The notes beneath the pieces are model-generated. The model was not told where the DNA came from and searched no databases. It saw only the letters and a list, made by a program, of their open reading frames with translations. From the NCBI GenBank assembly GCA_943846665.1, contig OX044358.1:62001-126000 (forward strand): DNA of 64,000 nucleotides. Reading direction: 5' to 3'. Made by a program: the position numbers and the translations under genes. This DNA is from Arcticimaribacter sp002477625. Its GTDB lineage: Bacteria; Bacteroidota; Bacteroidia; Flavobacteriales; Flavobacteriaceae. Every line of letters begins with the position of its first letter. Within the stretch, counting starts at the first letter, position 1. Shown one piece after another: positions 36,635-45,439 of the stretch.

Positions 36635-37528
36635 CTTAGGGTTTTTGTCCATATGCTTGAATCGGTTGTGTGTCCAAAAATATTGTGATGGATCTTTGCG
36701 TATCTGAGCTTCTAAGGTTTCTGTAAAAATATCCGTAATTTCATTTTCTTTTGTTTCTTTTGGCTTATCGGTAATTAGACTGATATCCAGCGTATAATAC
36801 CCACGCTTTACTCGATTAATTTCGGCAAATACAATGGGTAAGTCGAACCGTCTAGCCATACGTTCTGCCCCAGTGAAAACAGGGACTTCTACACCCATAA
36901 AAGACCTCCAATAGCTTTTTGGCTTTGGCATGGGCGACTGATCAGCTGCCAACCCATAAATGTAGCTGATGTTATTTTTTTGATGCATTTCTATATCTTG
37001 GAGGACATCAAAGCGTGATCCAAGATAGATCAGATGTTTAGCTCTTGATTTAACAACCAAACGTTCAAAATATTTATTGGATAAAGGAGCATAAACTGCA
37101 TAGCCTTTCCCATCAAGATGATAGCCAATCGAGAGCATAGCTTCCCAACTGGAATAGTGACCACAAACAAGCACAACCCCTCTGTTTTTTCTTAAATGTT
37201 GATTGATTATTTCAAGATTGTTGAATTGATATCGCTTCAACACTTGCTTTTTTGTAACCGTCAAGGCTTTAAGCATTTCTATGAATATATCGCACAAATG
37301 TCGATAAAATGCGCGCTCGATTACTTTGAGTTCTTCTTGGCTTTTCTCTGGAAAACTCAGATTCAAATTTTTCCGAACTATTTCAGTTCGATATCCAATG
37401 AGTTTGTATAACACGAGATACAGGAAGTCTGCAATTCGGTATAATAAAAAGTGGGGTAAAAGCGAAACCCCAATGATTATGGGATAGGCAATCAGGAACA
37501 AGAGTAACTGCACAATTTTTTTTAACAA
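36614..37528 (-). CDS. Lipid A biosynthesis acyltransferase family (LpxL/HtrB-like)
   Basis: The protein belongs to the lysophospholipid acyltransferase family that adds secondary acyl chains to lipid A. It has an N-terminal membrane span (LLLFLIAYPIIIGVSLL) and the conserved YRIADFLYLVLYKLIGYR. The catalytic H-x4-E motif is HYSSWE (after VLVCGH), and AADQSP and GAERMARRFDLPIVF follow. The frame extends to 37651, but that part runs into the divergent rhomboid gene and its promoter. I place the start at TTG 37528; GTG 37513 is a good alternative, and no ATG is available. Its tail overlaps glmM antisense. Confidence 0.85.
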   Translation of the reverse strand: MLKKIVQLLLFLIAYPIIIGVSLLPHFLLYRIADFLYLVLYKLIGYRTEIVRKNLNLSFPEKSQEELKVIERAFYRHLCDIFIEMLKALTVTKKQVLKRYQFNNLEIINQHLRKNRGVVLVCGHYSSWEAMLSIGYHLDGKGYAVYAPLSNKYFERLVVKSRAKHLIYLGSRFDVLQDIEMHQKNNISYIYGLAADQSPMPKPKSYWRSFMGVEVPVFTGAERMARRFDLPIVFAEINRVKRGYYTLDISLITDKPKETKENEITDIFTETLEAQIRKDPSQYFWTHNRFKHMDKNPKLVSQSE

Positions 37529-37543
37529 ATATAAGTATATTTG
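37526..37543. promoter_or_regulatory. Back-to-back -7 boxes for the acyltransferase and rhomboid genes
   Basis: TATATTTG occurs on the plus strand at 37536-37543, 19 bases before the rhomboid ATG, and on the minus strand at 37533-37526. If the minus-strand box is used, the acyltransferase start would have to be the GTG at 37513. Clear -33 TTG elements are missing on both sides. Confidence 0.45.
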
Positions 37544-37562
37544 AACCCAATAATAAAGCGAT

Positions 37563-38210
37563 ATGCAATCACTTCCACCATTAATTTTGACAATCCTTAT
37601 CGTCAATGTTCTTTTTTCATTAAAGGGGTTCAAGGATACCCTCTTTTTCAACCGCTTTAAATTCAGTATTGCTGCTGTTAAAGGAGGTCAATCCTATCGT
37701 ATCGTCAGTTCAGCTTTTTTGCATGTCGATATGGCACACTTGGGATTCAATATGTTTGCATTGTACCTTTTTGGCGGACAGGCATTAGCCGGACTTGGGG
37801 TGTTGAATTTTCTGATCCTATACTTTTCTTGTCTAATAGCCGGAAATCTTTTTGCCTTGTATTTTCATCGTGACAATCCCTATTATAGTGCAGTAGGTGC
37901 AAGTGGAGCCATCATGGGTATTTTATATGCCACCATCTTGATGTATCCAGAAATGAAATTAGCCCTGTTCATCTTTCCAGTGCCGCTTCCGGGATACGTT
38001 TTCGGGATTGGGTATTTAGTTTACACCTTATTTGGAATGAAAAAACAGCAAGATAATATTGGCCATACCGCTCATTTTGGTGGTGCAATCGGGGGTATAC
38101 TCGCTACGCTGATCTTGGTTCCATCTGTCATTGCGACTTCGTTTACAACACTCATTCTATTAGTTGTTGTTACTGTGGTTACTGGTTTCATCTTATTTAG
38201 GAAAAACTAA
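37563..38210 (+). CDS. Rhomboid family intramembrane serine protease
   Basis: The 215-residue protein has six hydrophobic spans. HVDMAHLGFNMFALYLFG (about 54-71) forms the helix 2 region with the His/Asn oxyanion residues. GASGAIMG contains the catalytic Ser (S114), and HTAHFGGAIGG contains the catalytic His (H171). Rhomboids cut transmembrane substrates within the inner membrane; the substrate here is unknown. The gene ends at a strong hairpin terminator that it shares with the convergent hydrolase gene. It is divergent from the lipid A acyltransferase gene. Confidence 0.92.
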   Translation: MQSLPPLILTILIVNVLFSLKGFKDTLFFNRFKFSIAAVKGGQSYRIVSSAFLHVDMAHLGFNMFALYLFGGQALAGLGVLNFLILYFSCLIAGNLFALYFHRDNPYYSAVGASGAIMGILYATILMYPEMKLALFIFPVPLPGYVFGIGYLVYTLFGMKKQQDNIGHTAHFGGAIGGILATLILVPSVIATSFTTLILLVVVTVVTGFILFRKN

Positions 38211-38236
38211 AAGTGCTGACAAACGCCAGCACTTTA
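38210..38236. terminator. Bidirectional intrinsic terminator
   Basis: AAAGTGCTG (38210-38218) and CAGCACTTT (38227-38235) form a perfect 9-bp stem with an 8-base loop between two convergent genes. T-rich bases follow on the plus strand and A/T-rich ones on the minus strand. Confidence 0.8.
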
Positions 38237-38258
38237 TTTACACCTCAGATGTTAGGTC

Positions 38259-39071
38259 TTACTTGCGGATTACTTCTAGTAGAATAGACGCAAGCTTATC
38301 GGGTTGTGAAAAGTTTGGGGTATGGCTTGAGTTTAATGTAAATACTTTTTTCACTTTACCTTCATACATACCTCGTTGTGCAGCTATAGGAATGGCTCGG
38401 TCCTCTGTACATTCAATATAGTATTTTGGAATTTTACCAAACACAGCATCCGTTACTTCAAGCTTGTATCCTAAGGGAGCAGCAGGTTCTGGAACAATGT
38501 ATGCTTTCGCTTGATTAAAAGCCTCAGCGGGGATGTCATGCGCAAACGCATTTTGCAGTTCTTTTTCTTTTACGAAGGCCTGAGTTTGATCTTCAGAGAG
38601 AAAGAAGTTTTCTACAGCTTTAGAGTCTGGAACACCTTGGACTGCGTCGTAGAATGAAGCACCGTTTGGTAAAAGAAAGGCAGTTAAATATACCAAGCAA
38701 TCAATTTTTTTTGGTCGCAATTCAGCGACTCTACTCACCGTAATTCCGTTAAAACTATGACCCACTAAAACTACTTTTTCTTGCTGGCTGTCAAGAATAG
38801 CTAGGAGTTGATTTACATAGGTTTCCATCGTAATATCGCTTGCGGGAGTTTTGTCACTTCCATGACCGGCCAGATCGGGTGTAATTACAGTATGTCCTGC
38901 AGTTTCTAGCGTTTGAGCTACCTGTTGCCATTGCCATGCCCCCAGCCAAGCGGAGTGCACAAGAACATAGGTTTTTGTTTTTTTTGAGGGTACTTCTGTA
39001 GGATGTGCCTGGATGAACATAGAAAAAAGAAAAACTAGTGTTAAACTTGAGATTTGAAGTGTTTTTTTCAT
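38259..39071 (-). CDS. Exported alpha/beta hydrolase (plant esterase/hydroxynitrile-lyase-like)
   Basis: A 270-residue protein with a signal peptide of about 22 residues (ending IQA). The core begins YVLVHSAWLGAWQWQQV with the oxyanion region, and the nucleophile elbow GHSFNG has S106. The catalytic His is probably in SSHTPNFSQPDKL near 253, and the acid is likely in the ECTEDRAIP stretch. The overall pattern matches esterases related to salicylate-binding protein 2. The substrate is unknown. The broken Crp/Fnr-type regulator gene lies directly upstream in the same orientation and may once have controlled it. Confidence 0.85.
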   Translation of the reverse strand: MKKTLQISSLTLVFLFSMFIQAHPTEVPSKKTKTYVLVHSAWLGAWQWQQVAQTLETAGHTVITPDLAGHGSDKTPASDITMETYVNQLLAILDSQQEKVVLVGHSFNGITVSRVAELRPKKIDCLVYLTAFLLPNGASFYDAVQGVPDSKAVENFFLSEDQTQAFVKEKELQNAFAHDIPAEAFNQAKAYIVPEPAAPLGYKLEVTDAVFGKIPKYYIECTEDRAIPIAAQRGMYEGKVKKVFTLNSSHTPNFSQPDKLASILLEVIRK

Positions 39072-39145
39072 GATATATTGTTTAGGTTATGAGGCAAATA
39101 TAAAGCCGCTCATATCCTATAAATTGTGCTAAATGTCACAACCAA

Positions 39146-39775
39146 CTAACTTTTTATCAATTCAATCATTTTAAAGTGTAATTTTAAAAGACCTTCGTCT
39201 TCCATTTGTTTTAACAAACGCGAGATGAACTCCCGAGTTGTTCCTAACTCATTGGCTAGTGCTTTATGAGAAATGAGGAGTTTATTGTTGCAAAGTTCTT
39301 TTGAGTGGATGATATAATCATATAATCGCTCTCCAATTCTTTTAAAGGCCAGGCTTTTATAGGAGATTAATAAATCCTCATAACTCGTAATAAACGATTG
39401 TGTAGTGAATCGAAACCAAGATTGATATTCAAAACTCCATTGTTTTACAAAGCGTACGGGTATTTTTATAAGGGTGGTATTTTTTTTTAGTTCGTGCATG
39501 AACAAGACTTTTATAATCCTTAAAAGTTGCAGCTAGCGATAGGGAACAGGTTTCAAGAGGATTTACGTAGTACAATAAAATTTCGCGATCTTCTTCTTCT
39601 TGCCAAACTCGTACGGTCCCTCGTATCACAATTGCAAGCCACTTGATGTATTTTTCTTGCTCTACAACAAAAACTCCTTTGGGTAGTCTTCTATTACCGC
39701 ATGGGTACGGATTTCCTTTTGTAGTGGAGGTTCTGTAATTTTTAGAGCCTCAAATAAGGTATCAAATTCATTCAT
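39146..39775 (-). pseudogene. Crp/Fnr-family transcriptional regulator broken by two frameshifts
   Basis: Three frame pieces together encode one Crp/Fnr-type protein. ATG 39775 opens MNEFDTLFEALKIT and runs to a TAG. The normal continuation KGVFVVEQEKYIKWLA lies in another frame after about 39681-39693, needing one extra base. A second shift sits in a run of nine T (39480-39488, nine A in the coding strand), where eight would keep the frame. Beyond it come the helical linker and the C-terminal winged helix ALANELGTTREFISRLLKQ. The cNMP-binding beta-roll is in the middle piece. It is probably a pseudogene; sequence error in the A-run alone would not repair it. Confidence 0.8.
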
Positions 39776-39812
39776 AGCGCTCTGGTTTCGACTTGGGGAA
39801 GTCCTATTTTAC

Positions 39813-40937
39813 TTATTCATTGAGGAGTTCTTCAATTTTTGCATCTAACTGCGCACCTCTTAAATTTTTTGCAACGATAACACCGTCTTTATTCAAAACA
39901 AATGCGGCTGGAATACTGCGTACTCCGTATAACAATGCAATTGGTTCTTGCCAAAATTTTAAATTAGAAACATGATTCCAATTGAGACCATCGTCTTCAA
40001 TTGCACGTAACCAACTCGATTTATTTTTGTCCAAAGAAACGCCAACAATTTCAAGACCTTTATGGTGCATGCGTTTGTAGAGACGTACTAAGTTTGGGTT
40101 TTCAATACGACACGGACGACACCAAGCTGCCCAAAAGTCAATGATGGTAACCTTTCCTTTGAGTGATGCAAGGGAAATTATTTCACCGGTAGGAGTAGGG
40201 CCTTCAAATGCTGGAGCAATTTCACCTAGGGCAGTTGGATTGGAGGGAGCGTTGATGATTGCTTCAACTTTTTTACCAGAAACGCTACTTTTTATCTTAG
40301 GATCAAAACCATTGAAAATGAGTTTGGCTTCAGAAGAACGCATTGCTTTGGTGGTAACGAGGCGTTCCAAAATCAGAGAAGCAACGTAAGACTGGGGGTT
40401 GGAGTTCATGAAATCTCTTTCATACACATTTAAATTTGCCTCTACTGCTTTGTATTCTGCAGTAAGATCTTCTGCAAGAATATTATCGCCAAGTGTATTG
40501 GCTTCATTTATTTCTTGAACCAAGGTTCTCATGTCTTTTGCAAAACCTTGAGTCGATACTCTGTATTGTGCTAAATTATTGTTGGAAGGAGTTCCAGCAA
40601 TAATCGAAGAAGCTATGCTGTCTTTGAAAATGTTTACATCAATTGCCCCTTCCTCCAGGATGACAGGAACATTTCCGTTAATTCCATCAAGAAAAATAAA
40701 ATTGATATCAATCTGATCTAATGAGCCTTTAAGTTCAAAAGACCCATTTGCTACTTTAGTGGAGTCTATGGTTATGGGCTGACCGTTTGGCCCCGATTTG
40801 ATGCGGTAAACACTCGAACCATCTGTATGGTCTGTTGTACCATTAATGACAAAGGTATTGGGCTCAAGTGAAGTACACGAGCTTATATAGAAACTGATTG
40901 CGATAGAACAAGCTGCAATGAATTTGATTTTTTTCAT
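39813..40937 (-). CDS. TlpA-like thiol-disulfide oxidoreductase lipoprotein (DUF4369 + thioredoxin)
   Basis: The 374-residue lipoprotein has its Cys in FYISSC (about residue 21). The N-terminal DUF4369 beta domain (about 25-120) is followed by a helical middle region and a C-terminal AhpC/TSA/TlpA thioredoxin domain (about 235-374) with the active-site motif AAWCRPCRIENP. It probably reduces disulfides in the periplasm, as in Bacteroidetes cytochrome maturation or envelope redox systems. ATG 40937 is used because the earlier TTG lies within a TATATTTG promoter-like box (40948-40941). That box leaves almost no leader. The gene is divergent from aroC. Confidence 0.9.
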   Translation of the reverse strand: MKKIKFIAACSIAISFYISSCTSLEPNTFVINGTTDHTDGSSVYRIKSGPNGQPITIDSTKVANGSFELKGSLDQIDINFIFLDGINGNVPVILEEGAIDVNIFKDSIASSIIAGTPSNNNLAQYRVSTQGFAKDMRTLVQEINEANTLGDNILAEDLTAEYKAVEANLNVYERDFMNSNPQSYVASLILERLVTTKAMRSSEAKLIFNGFDPKIKSSVSGKKVEAIINAPSNPTALGEIAPAFEGPTPTGEIISLASLKGKVTIIDFWAAWCRPCRIENPNLVRLYKRMHHKGLEIVGVSLDKNKSSWLRAIEDDGLNWNHVSNLKFWQEPIALLYGVRSIPAAFVLNKDGVIVAKNLRGAQLDAKIEELLNE

Positions 40938-41031
40938 GTACAAATATAAGAATTCAACTGATAAAATTCATCTCCAAATCTTAGAATGTGATTGAGTGTA
41001 CGGAATGATTTCTGATAGTGATTTAATGTAG

Positions 41032-41039
41032 TATATTTG
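41032..41039 (+). promoter_or_regulatory. -7 box upstream of aroC
   Basis: TATATTTG fits TAnnTTTG and lies 19 bases before the aroC ATG. I see no TTG at the ideal distance upstream. It probably drives aroC together with the symporter gene, which starts three bases after aroC. Confidence 0.5.
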
Positions 41040-41058
41040 TGAATCTTATAGATATAAT

Positions 41059-42123
41059 ATGGCAGGAAATAGTTTTGGAACATTATTCAATGTAACAACT
41101 TTTGGAGAATCTCACGGACCAGCATTGGGCGGAGTAATTGACGGATGCCCGGCAGGAATTGTTTTGGATATCGATGCAATTCAAAAGGAGCTGAATCGCA
41201 GGAAACCGGGTCAATCAGCAATTGTAACCCAACGCAAGGAGCCGGATGAAGTTGTTTTTTATTCTGGAATATTTGAAGGTAAAACTACGGGTACTCCCAT
41301 TGGTTTCGCTATTCACAATACAAACCAAAAATCTAAAGATTACGGTCATATAAAAGACAGTTATCGTCCATCACATGCAGATTATGTGTACGATCAAAAA
41401 TATGGATTTCGAGATTATCGTGGTGGGGGCAGGAGTTCCGCTAGAGAAACTGCAAGTAGAGTAGTAGCCGGAGCCATAGCCAAGCAATTTTTATCGAACA
41501 TTAAGTTTACAGCATTTGTATCTGCAGTTGGTCCTCTTAAAATGGAAACGCCCTATCAAGAGCTTAATTTTGCTGCGATAGAAGAAAATCCCGTACGTTG
41601 TGCCGACCCAATTATGGCAGAACAAATGGAAGCTTATATCCGTCAAATTCGTAAAGAAGGCGATACGGTAGGTGGTGTTATTACTTGTGTAATTCAAAAC
41701 GTACCCGTTGGCCTAGGAGAACCCGCCTTTGATAAACTTCATGCCGAATTAGGAAAGGCGATGTTGTCCATCAATGCAGTAAAAGGCTTTGAATACGGAA
41801 GCGGTTTTGATGGTTCTCAAATGAAAGGGAGTCAGCACAACGATCCATTCAATACCGATGGGACTACACAATCGAATCACTCGGGTGGTATTCAAGGAGG
41901 TATTTCGAATGGGATGGATGTTTATTTTAACGTAGCATTCAAACCTGTAGCAACCGTAATGCAGGCGCAGGATACCATCGATAATAAAGGACAGAAAGTA
42001 GTGATGGAAGGAAAAGGGAGGCACGATCCTTGTGTTGTACCAAGAGCGGTGCCAATTGTAGAAGCAATGGCAGCTTTAGTTCTCGCAGATTACAGCTTAC
42101 TTAGTCGAACAAATAAAATTTAG
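41059..42123 (+). CDS. aroC: Chorismate synthase
   Basis: The 354-residue length is typical. Family signatures are GESHGPALGGVIDGCPAG near the N-terminus, RRKPGQSAIVTQRKEPD (RPGQ-type FMN/EPSP-binding loop), and RGGGRSSARETASRVVAGAIAKQ. A C-terminal KPVATVMQAQDTI plus GRHDPCVVPRAVPIVEAM follows. It eliminates phosphate from EPSP with reduced FMN to give chorismate, the last step of the shikimate pathway. The symporter gene follows after only three bases, so both are probably on one transcript. Confidence 0.97.
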   Translation: MAGNSFGTLFNVTTFGESHGPALGGVIDGCPAGIVLDIDAIQKELNRRKPGQSAIVTQRKEPDEVVFYSGIFEGKTTGTPIGFAIHNTNQKSKDYGHIKDSYRPSHADYVYDQKYGFRDYRGGGRSSARETASRVVAGAIAKQFLSNIKFTAFVSAVGPLKMETPYQELNFAAIEENPVRCADPIMAEQMEAYIRQIRKEGDTVGGVITCVIQNVPVGLGEPAFDKLHAELGKAMLSINAVKGFEYGSGFDGSQMKGSQHNDPFNTDGTTQSNHSGGIQGGISNGMDVYFNVAFKPVATVMQAQDTIDNKGQKVVMEGKGRHDPCVVPRAVPIVEAMAALVLADYSLLSRTNKI

Positions 42124-42126
42124 TTT

Positions 42127-43389
42127 ATGAAAAAATTAGCTTTACACTGGAAAATTTTAATCGGAATGGCACTGGGTGTCCTTTTTGGTTTAGTGATGTC
42201 ATACGTTGGCGGTGGTTCTCAATTTGTTGGAGATTACATCAAGCCGTTTGGTACTATTTTCATCAACCTGTTAAAGCTAATTGCAATTCCTCTAATATTA
42301 GCATCCCTCATAAAAGGAGTTTCCGATTTAAAAGACATTTCAAAACTCTCGCAAATGGGAGGGAGAACGATTTTAACCTACATAAGCACCACCTTGGTTG
42401 CTGTTGTTATTGGTTTGATTTTGGTCAACACCATACAACCTGGGAAATCGATTAGTGTGGAAACACGCAAAGAATTAGTAGAAGCTTATGCTTCTGATGC
42501 TAACCAGAAGCGAGAGGCTGCTGCTAAGCAGAGAAGTGCAGGTCCCATACAAGCACTCGTTGACATTGTCCCTTCCAATATTTTTGCGGCAGCCAGCAAC
42601 AACCGTAATATGTTGCAAATTATATTCTTTGCTATGTTTTTTGGTATTGGGATTATTCTTATTCCTGAAAAACAATCCTCATCTGTCAAAAGCTTTTTTG
42701 ACTCTTTTAATGCGGTGATTTTAAAACTAATTGATCTCATCATGTTGGCAGCGCCCTACGGTGTTTTTGCTCTTCTAGCAGCCTTGGTGGTCGAAGCCCC
42801 AAGCCTAGAACTCTTTAAGGCACTTGCACTTTATGCTGTTACTTTATTGTTAGGTCTTGCGGCGATGATCGGCGCATACGCATTATTCGTTCGTGTAGTA
42901 GTTAAAAAAAGTACTCCCTTTTTCTTTAGAGGAATCGCTCCTGCACAATTACTTGCTTTTTCTACAAGTTCAAGTGCTGCAACACTACCTGTTACTATGG
43001 AGTGTGTGGAAGATCAGTTGGGGGTAGATAAAGAGGTAACGAGTTTTGTACTGCCGATAGGTGCTACCATAAACATGGATGGTACTAGTGTGTATCAAGG
43101 AGTAGCGGCTGTTTTTATTGCACAAGCCTTTGGTTTGGACTTGAGTTTAGCCGCTCAATTGGGTATTATTTTTACAGCAACACTAGCCTCAATAGGAACA
43201 GCTGCTGTTCCTAGCGCGGGGATTGTGATGTTGGTTATTGTTCTGGCTCAGGCTGGAATCCCAGAAGCAGGACTGGCCTTGATCTTTGCAATCGACAGGC
43301 CTTTGGACATGTGCCGCACTGTAGTCAACGTAACTGGTGATGCAGCGGTTTCCATGTTTGTAGCAAAATCGATAGGTAAGCTTAAATAA
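42127..43389 (+). CDS. Dicarboxylate/amino acid:cation symporter (DAACS, GltP-like)
   Basis: A 420-residue inner-membrane transporter with eight spans and two re-entrant loops. The HP1 serine-rich motif STSSSAATLPVTMEC (around 275), the TM7 NMDGT motif INMDGTSVYQG and HP2 GTAAVPSAGIVML all match the glutamate/aspartate transporter family. The last helix has DRPLDMCRTVVNVTGDA, where Asp and Arg/Thr/Asn contact the substrate amino and carboxylate groups. It takes up acidic amino acids or C4-dicarboxylates with Na+ or H+; the exact substrate is unknown. It follows aroC closely and is convergent with the next gene by eight bases. Confidence 0.93.
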   Translation: MKKLALHWKILIGMALGVLFGLVMSYVGGGSQFVGDYIKPFGTIFINLLKLIAIPLILASLIKGVSDLKDISKLSQMGGRTILTYISTTLVAVVIGLILVNTIQPGKSISVETRKELVEAYASDANQKREAAAKQRSAGPIQALVDIVPSNIFAAASNNRNMLQIIFFAMFFGIGIILIPEKQSSSVKSFFDSFNAVILKLIDLIMLAAPYGVFALLAALVVEAPSLELFKALALYAVTLLLGLAAMIGAYALFVRVVVKKSTPFFFRGIAPAQLLAFSTSSSAATLPVTMECVEDQLGVDKEVTSFVLPIGATINMDGTSVYQGVAAVFIAQAFGLDLSLAAQLGIIFTATLASIGTAAVPSAGIVMLVIVLAQAGIPEAGLALIFAIDRPLDMCRTVVNVTGDAAVSMFVAKSIGKLK

Positions 43390-43804
43390 ACCAACCTTTG
43401 CGACCGTACAGTTGTGCAATCCACACCAAACAAAGGGATAAAAGGACTACAATTGTAGGTAAAATAGCTATCGAACTACCAAAAGTCTCTATGGCTCCTG
43501 CAATGAACATGCTGTGGTACATCTGAATAATTACACAGAGCAAGGAAATAACCAAAACACCCTTTGACCAGCTTTTACGCCGAATTAACCCGAAGGTTCC
43601 GACTGTTCCAAGTCCCACGGCTAGGCCGTATATGATTTTAGTCCATAAAGGGAAATTTGCACGAAAGTCTTGTTGAACCTGATCTAAGGTGCTAGGATCC
43701 AACATAAGATCCGAAATAAAAGCAAAGATTCCAACAAGATTCCAAACGAATAATAGAATAACGGATATTTGCATCCATTGGGGTGGTTTCAATTCAGTTT
43801 TCAT
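43382..43804 (-). CDS. Conserved small membrane protein with four spans
   Basis: A 140-residue protein with four predicted membrane segments (about 10-32, 55-75, 82-100, 112-132) and short loops; a cytoplasmic RRKSWSKG lies between spans. I recognise this as a type often labelled sugar transporter-like in Bacteroidetes, but there is no specific evidence for transport. Its ATG overlaps the end of the DoxX gene by 11 bases, and it overlaps the end of the symporter gene in antisense. A link with the DoxX protein is likely. Confidence 0.7.
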   Translation of the reverse strand: MKTELKPPQWMQISVILLFVWNLVGIFAFISDLMLDPSTLDQVQQDFRANFPLWTKIIYGLAVGLGTVGTFGLIRRKSWSKGVLVISLLCVIIQMYHSMFIAGAIETFGSSIAILPTIVVLLSLCLVWIAQLYGRKGWFI

Positions 43805-44198
43805 AAGTAAGATTTAAAATTATAGATTTAAAAAGGGTATGTCTTTTTTTTTGGGACCATAAAATTATTAGACTGAGAATAAGGGTGATTATTGCTGTAT
43901 AAAACAACGTTCCTCCATCGCCTTTAACTTCTATTCCGATCATGGTTAGATGCATCATTACAGCTAAAGCCATGAGACCTGCAGCAAGTCCGGATCCCAA
44001 CCAAATTCTTTTTGGAAAAAACAAAAGGATACTGGCAATCAATTCTAAAATACCAATTCCAATTCTTCCCCAAGGCTCCATTCCTACTTTTGTGAAGATG
44101 TAAACGCTATCGGGGTGTACTAAAAACTTAAAACGAAGGGTTTGTAATAAAATTACTGCGACGATAATGCGCAGTATAATGGATAAGTTGTTTTTCAT
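43794..44198 (-). CDS. DoxX family membrane protein
   Basis: A 134-residue protein with four hydrophobic segments and the DoxX-like pattern: a first span with LQTLRFKFLVHPDSVYIFTKVGMEPWGRIGIGILELIAS (key residues R-KF and EP-GR-G-GILEL), then LFFPKRIWLGSGLAAGLMA. DoxX proteins act in membrane redox or quinone-linked and heme-related processes, with various proposed roles. It is followed by an overlapping small membrane protein gene. About 130 bases of AT-rich DNA separate it from the broken SGNH hydrolase gene. Confidence 0.8.
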   Translation of the reverse strand: MKNNLSIILRIIVAVILLQTLRFKFLVHPDSVYIFTKVGMEPWGRIGIGILELIASILLFFPKRIWLGSGLAAGLMALAVMMHLTMIGIEVKGDGGTLFYTAIITLILSLIILWSQKKRHTLFKSIILNLTYEN

Positions 44199-44331
44199 AA
44201 GGGGGCATTTAAATTATTTATATAAAAGCATGCAAATTGGATGCAAATAAACGTAAATATAAATGTATAAAAATATATTTAACTATATGATTTATTTTTT
44301 TATTGAAACCTAAATGAAATAAAATAGTGTT

Positions 44332-44997
44332 CTATTTTTTTAGAACTTCTGAGAGTATGTGTTTCATAACAACGTAACCCTCAAGGTTTGGATGCACAGG
44401 ATCATAGCCATAGGAGGAGTTAAGCCCCTGTTGTTCATCAACCATTTTAGAATAATAATCTACATAGGTAATGGATTTTGAATTTGCATATTCATGAATC
44501 ATTTTATTGAGTTAAATTACCTTTTGCGTGGGATTGATTTTTGGCTGCCATGGAAAATTATTTGCTGGGAGCACGCTGCATAAAATTACACGAATATTAT
44601 TTTGATCCGCCAATTCACACATAGAAATAATATTACCTAGAATTTGATTCAAGGTAATCGGCCCAGTATTTTCTGCGATATCATTAATTCCAGCAAGAAT
44701 TACTACTGTATTTGCTTTAATGTCCACTACATCTTGTCTAAAGCGTAATAACATTTGAGGTGTAGTTTGTCCCCCGATTCCTCTATTGATGTATTGATTC
44801 TCGTTAAAGAAATCAGGATCAAAATTGGACCAGCCTTCTGTGATGCTATTTCCCATAAACACTACCCTTTGGGCTTTTTTTTGCTCTTGCATGATGGTTG
44901 AGTTTTCTTTTTTAAAACGCTCAAGATTAGCCCAGTCCTGAGCAAGGACCGAAGAAGAAATACAGCTTATTGTGAGGAGTAAAAGGAGCTTTTTCAT
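44332..44997 (-). pseudogene. SGNH/GDSL hydrolase interrupted by one in-frame TAA
   Basis: A single frame of 222 codons from ATG 44997 to TAG 44332-44334 encodes an exported SGNH hydrolase. It has a signal peptide of about 19 residues, block I FMGNSITEGW (Ser nucleophile; GNS replaces GDS), block II with RGIGGQTT (Gly), block III with LAGINDI (Asn), and block V DPVHPN (Asp and His). A TAA at 44514-44512 falls in TQKVI-stop-LNKMI, before block V, so the truncated product would lack the catalytic Asp/His. Homologues usually have Glu there, so GAA to TAA by one base is the simplest explanation. It is a young pseudogene or an error. Confidence 0.8.
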
Positions 44998-45037
44998 AAC
45001 AAAAAAATACAAAATAAAACGACAAATAATCTTGGCT

Positions 45038-45439
45038 TTACTTTAAAAACTTATGTGCATACTTGGGGTTGGGTAGGGGACAAGCATCCAATTTACCAAA
45101 CCATCGATATCTGTTCCTCGCAATTAAGCGATAGACTCCTCGGGTAAGGGAGTTTGGAAGTATATTAAAGAGCGTTAGCATTTTAAAACCACCGCCTAAG
45201 GTTTTGAATAGTTCAAAAGTAGCCTGAGCTTCGAGTGCATAGGTCACATTTGGAATCCAAAAGACCACACTTTCAAATTCATTGGGATCGAGGTTACGCT
45301 CTTTAAAAAATTGCTGTCCTGTTTTACTGTCCAAACTGGCAAAACGAAGTTGATCCTTACGATCCCATTGACACAAACGGTTTACCCATGCATTACATAA
45401 CACACAAGGGCCATCGAAAAGAATGATAGGCGTTTTCAT
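45038..45439 (-). CDS. DCC family thiol-disulfide oxidoreductase-like protein (DUF393)
   Basis: The 133-residue protein has the DUF393 (DCC) pattern: FDGPCVLCN with a CxxC pair near residues 12-15, VNRLCQWDRKDQLRFASLDSKTGQ following, and LFKTLGGGF later. The name comes from the DxxCxxC motif. It is assumed to be a thioredoxin-like redox protein, but no substrate is known. Its start overlaps the stop of mutS2 by four bases (ATGA), so it is translated from the mutS2 transcript. Confidence 0.87.
   Translation of the reverse strand: MKTPIILFDGPCVLCNAWVNRLCQWDRKDQLRFASLDSKTGQQFFKERNLDPNEFESVVFWIPNVTYALEAQATFELFKTLGGGFKMLTLFNILPNSLTRGVYRLIARNRYRWFGKLDACPLPNPKYAHKFLK

Noticed and set aside
43189..43433. 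Minus-strand frames overlapping the end of the dicarboxylate symporter gene
   Set aside because: They lie antisense to a conserved transporter and have no features of their own.
15260..44514. Recoding of TAA as an amino acid in this organism
   Set aside because: Many intact genes here end in TAA at the expected family length, so TAA is a normal stop; only two genes carry internal TAA.
44512..45012. SGNH hydrolase as an intact 166-residue protein
   Set aside because: The catalytic Asp/His block continues in frame after the TAA, so the short form is a truncation.
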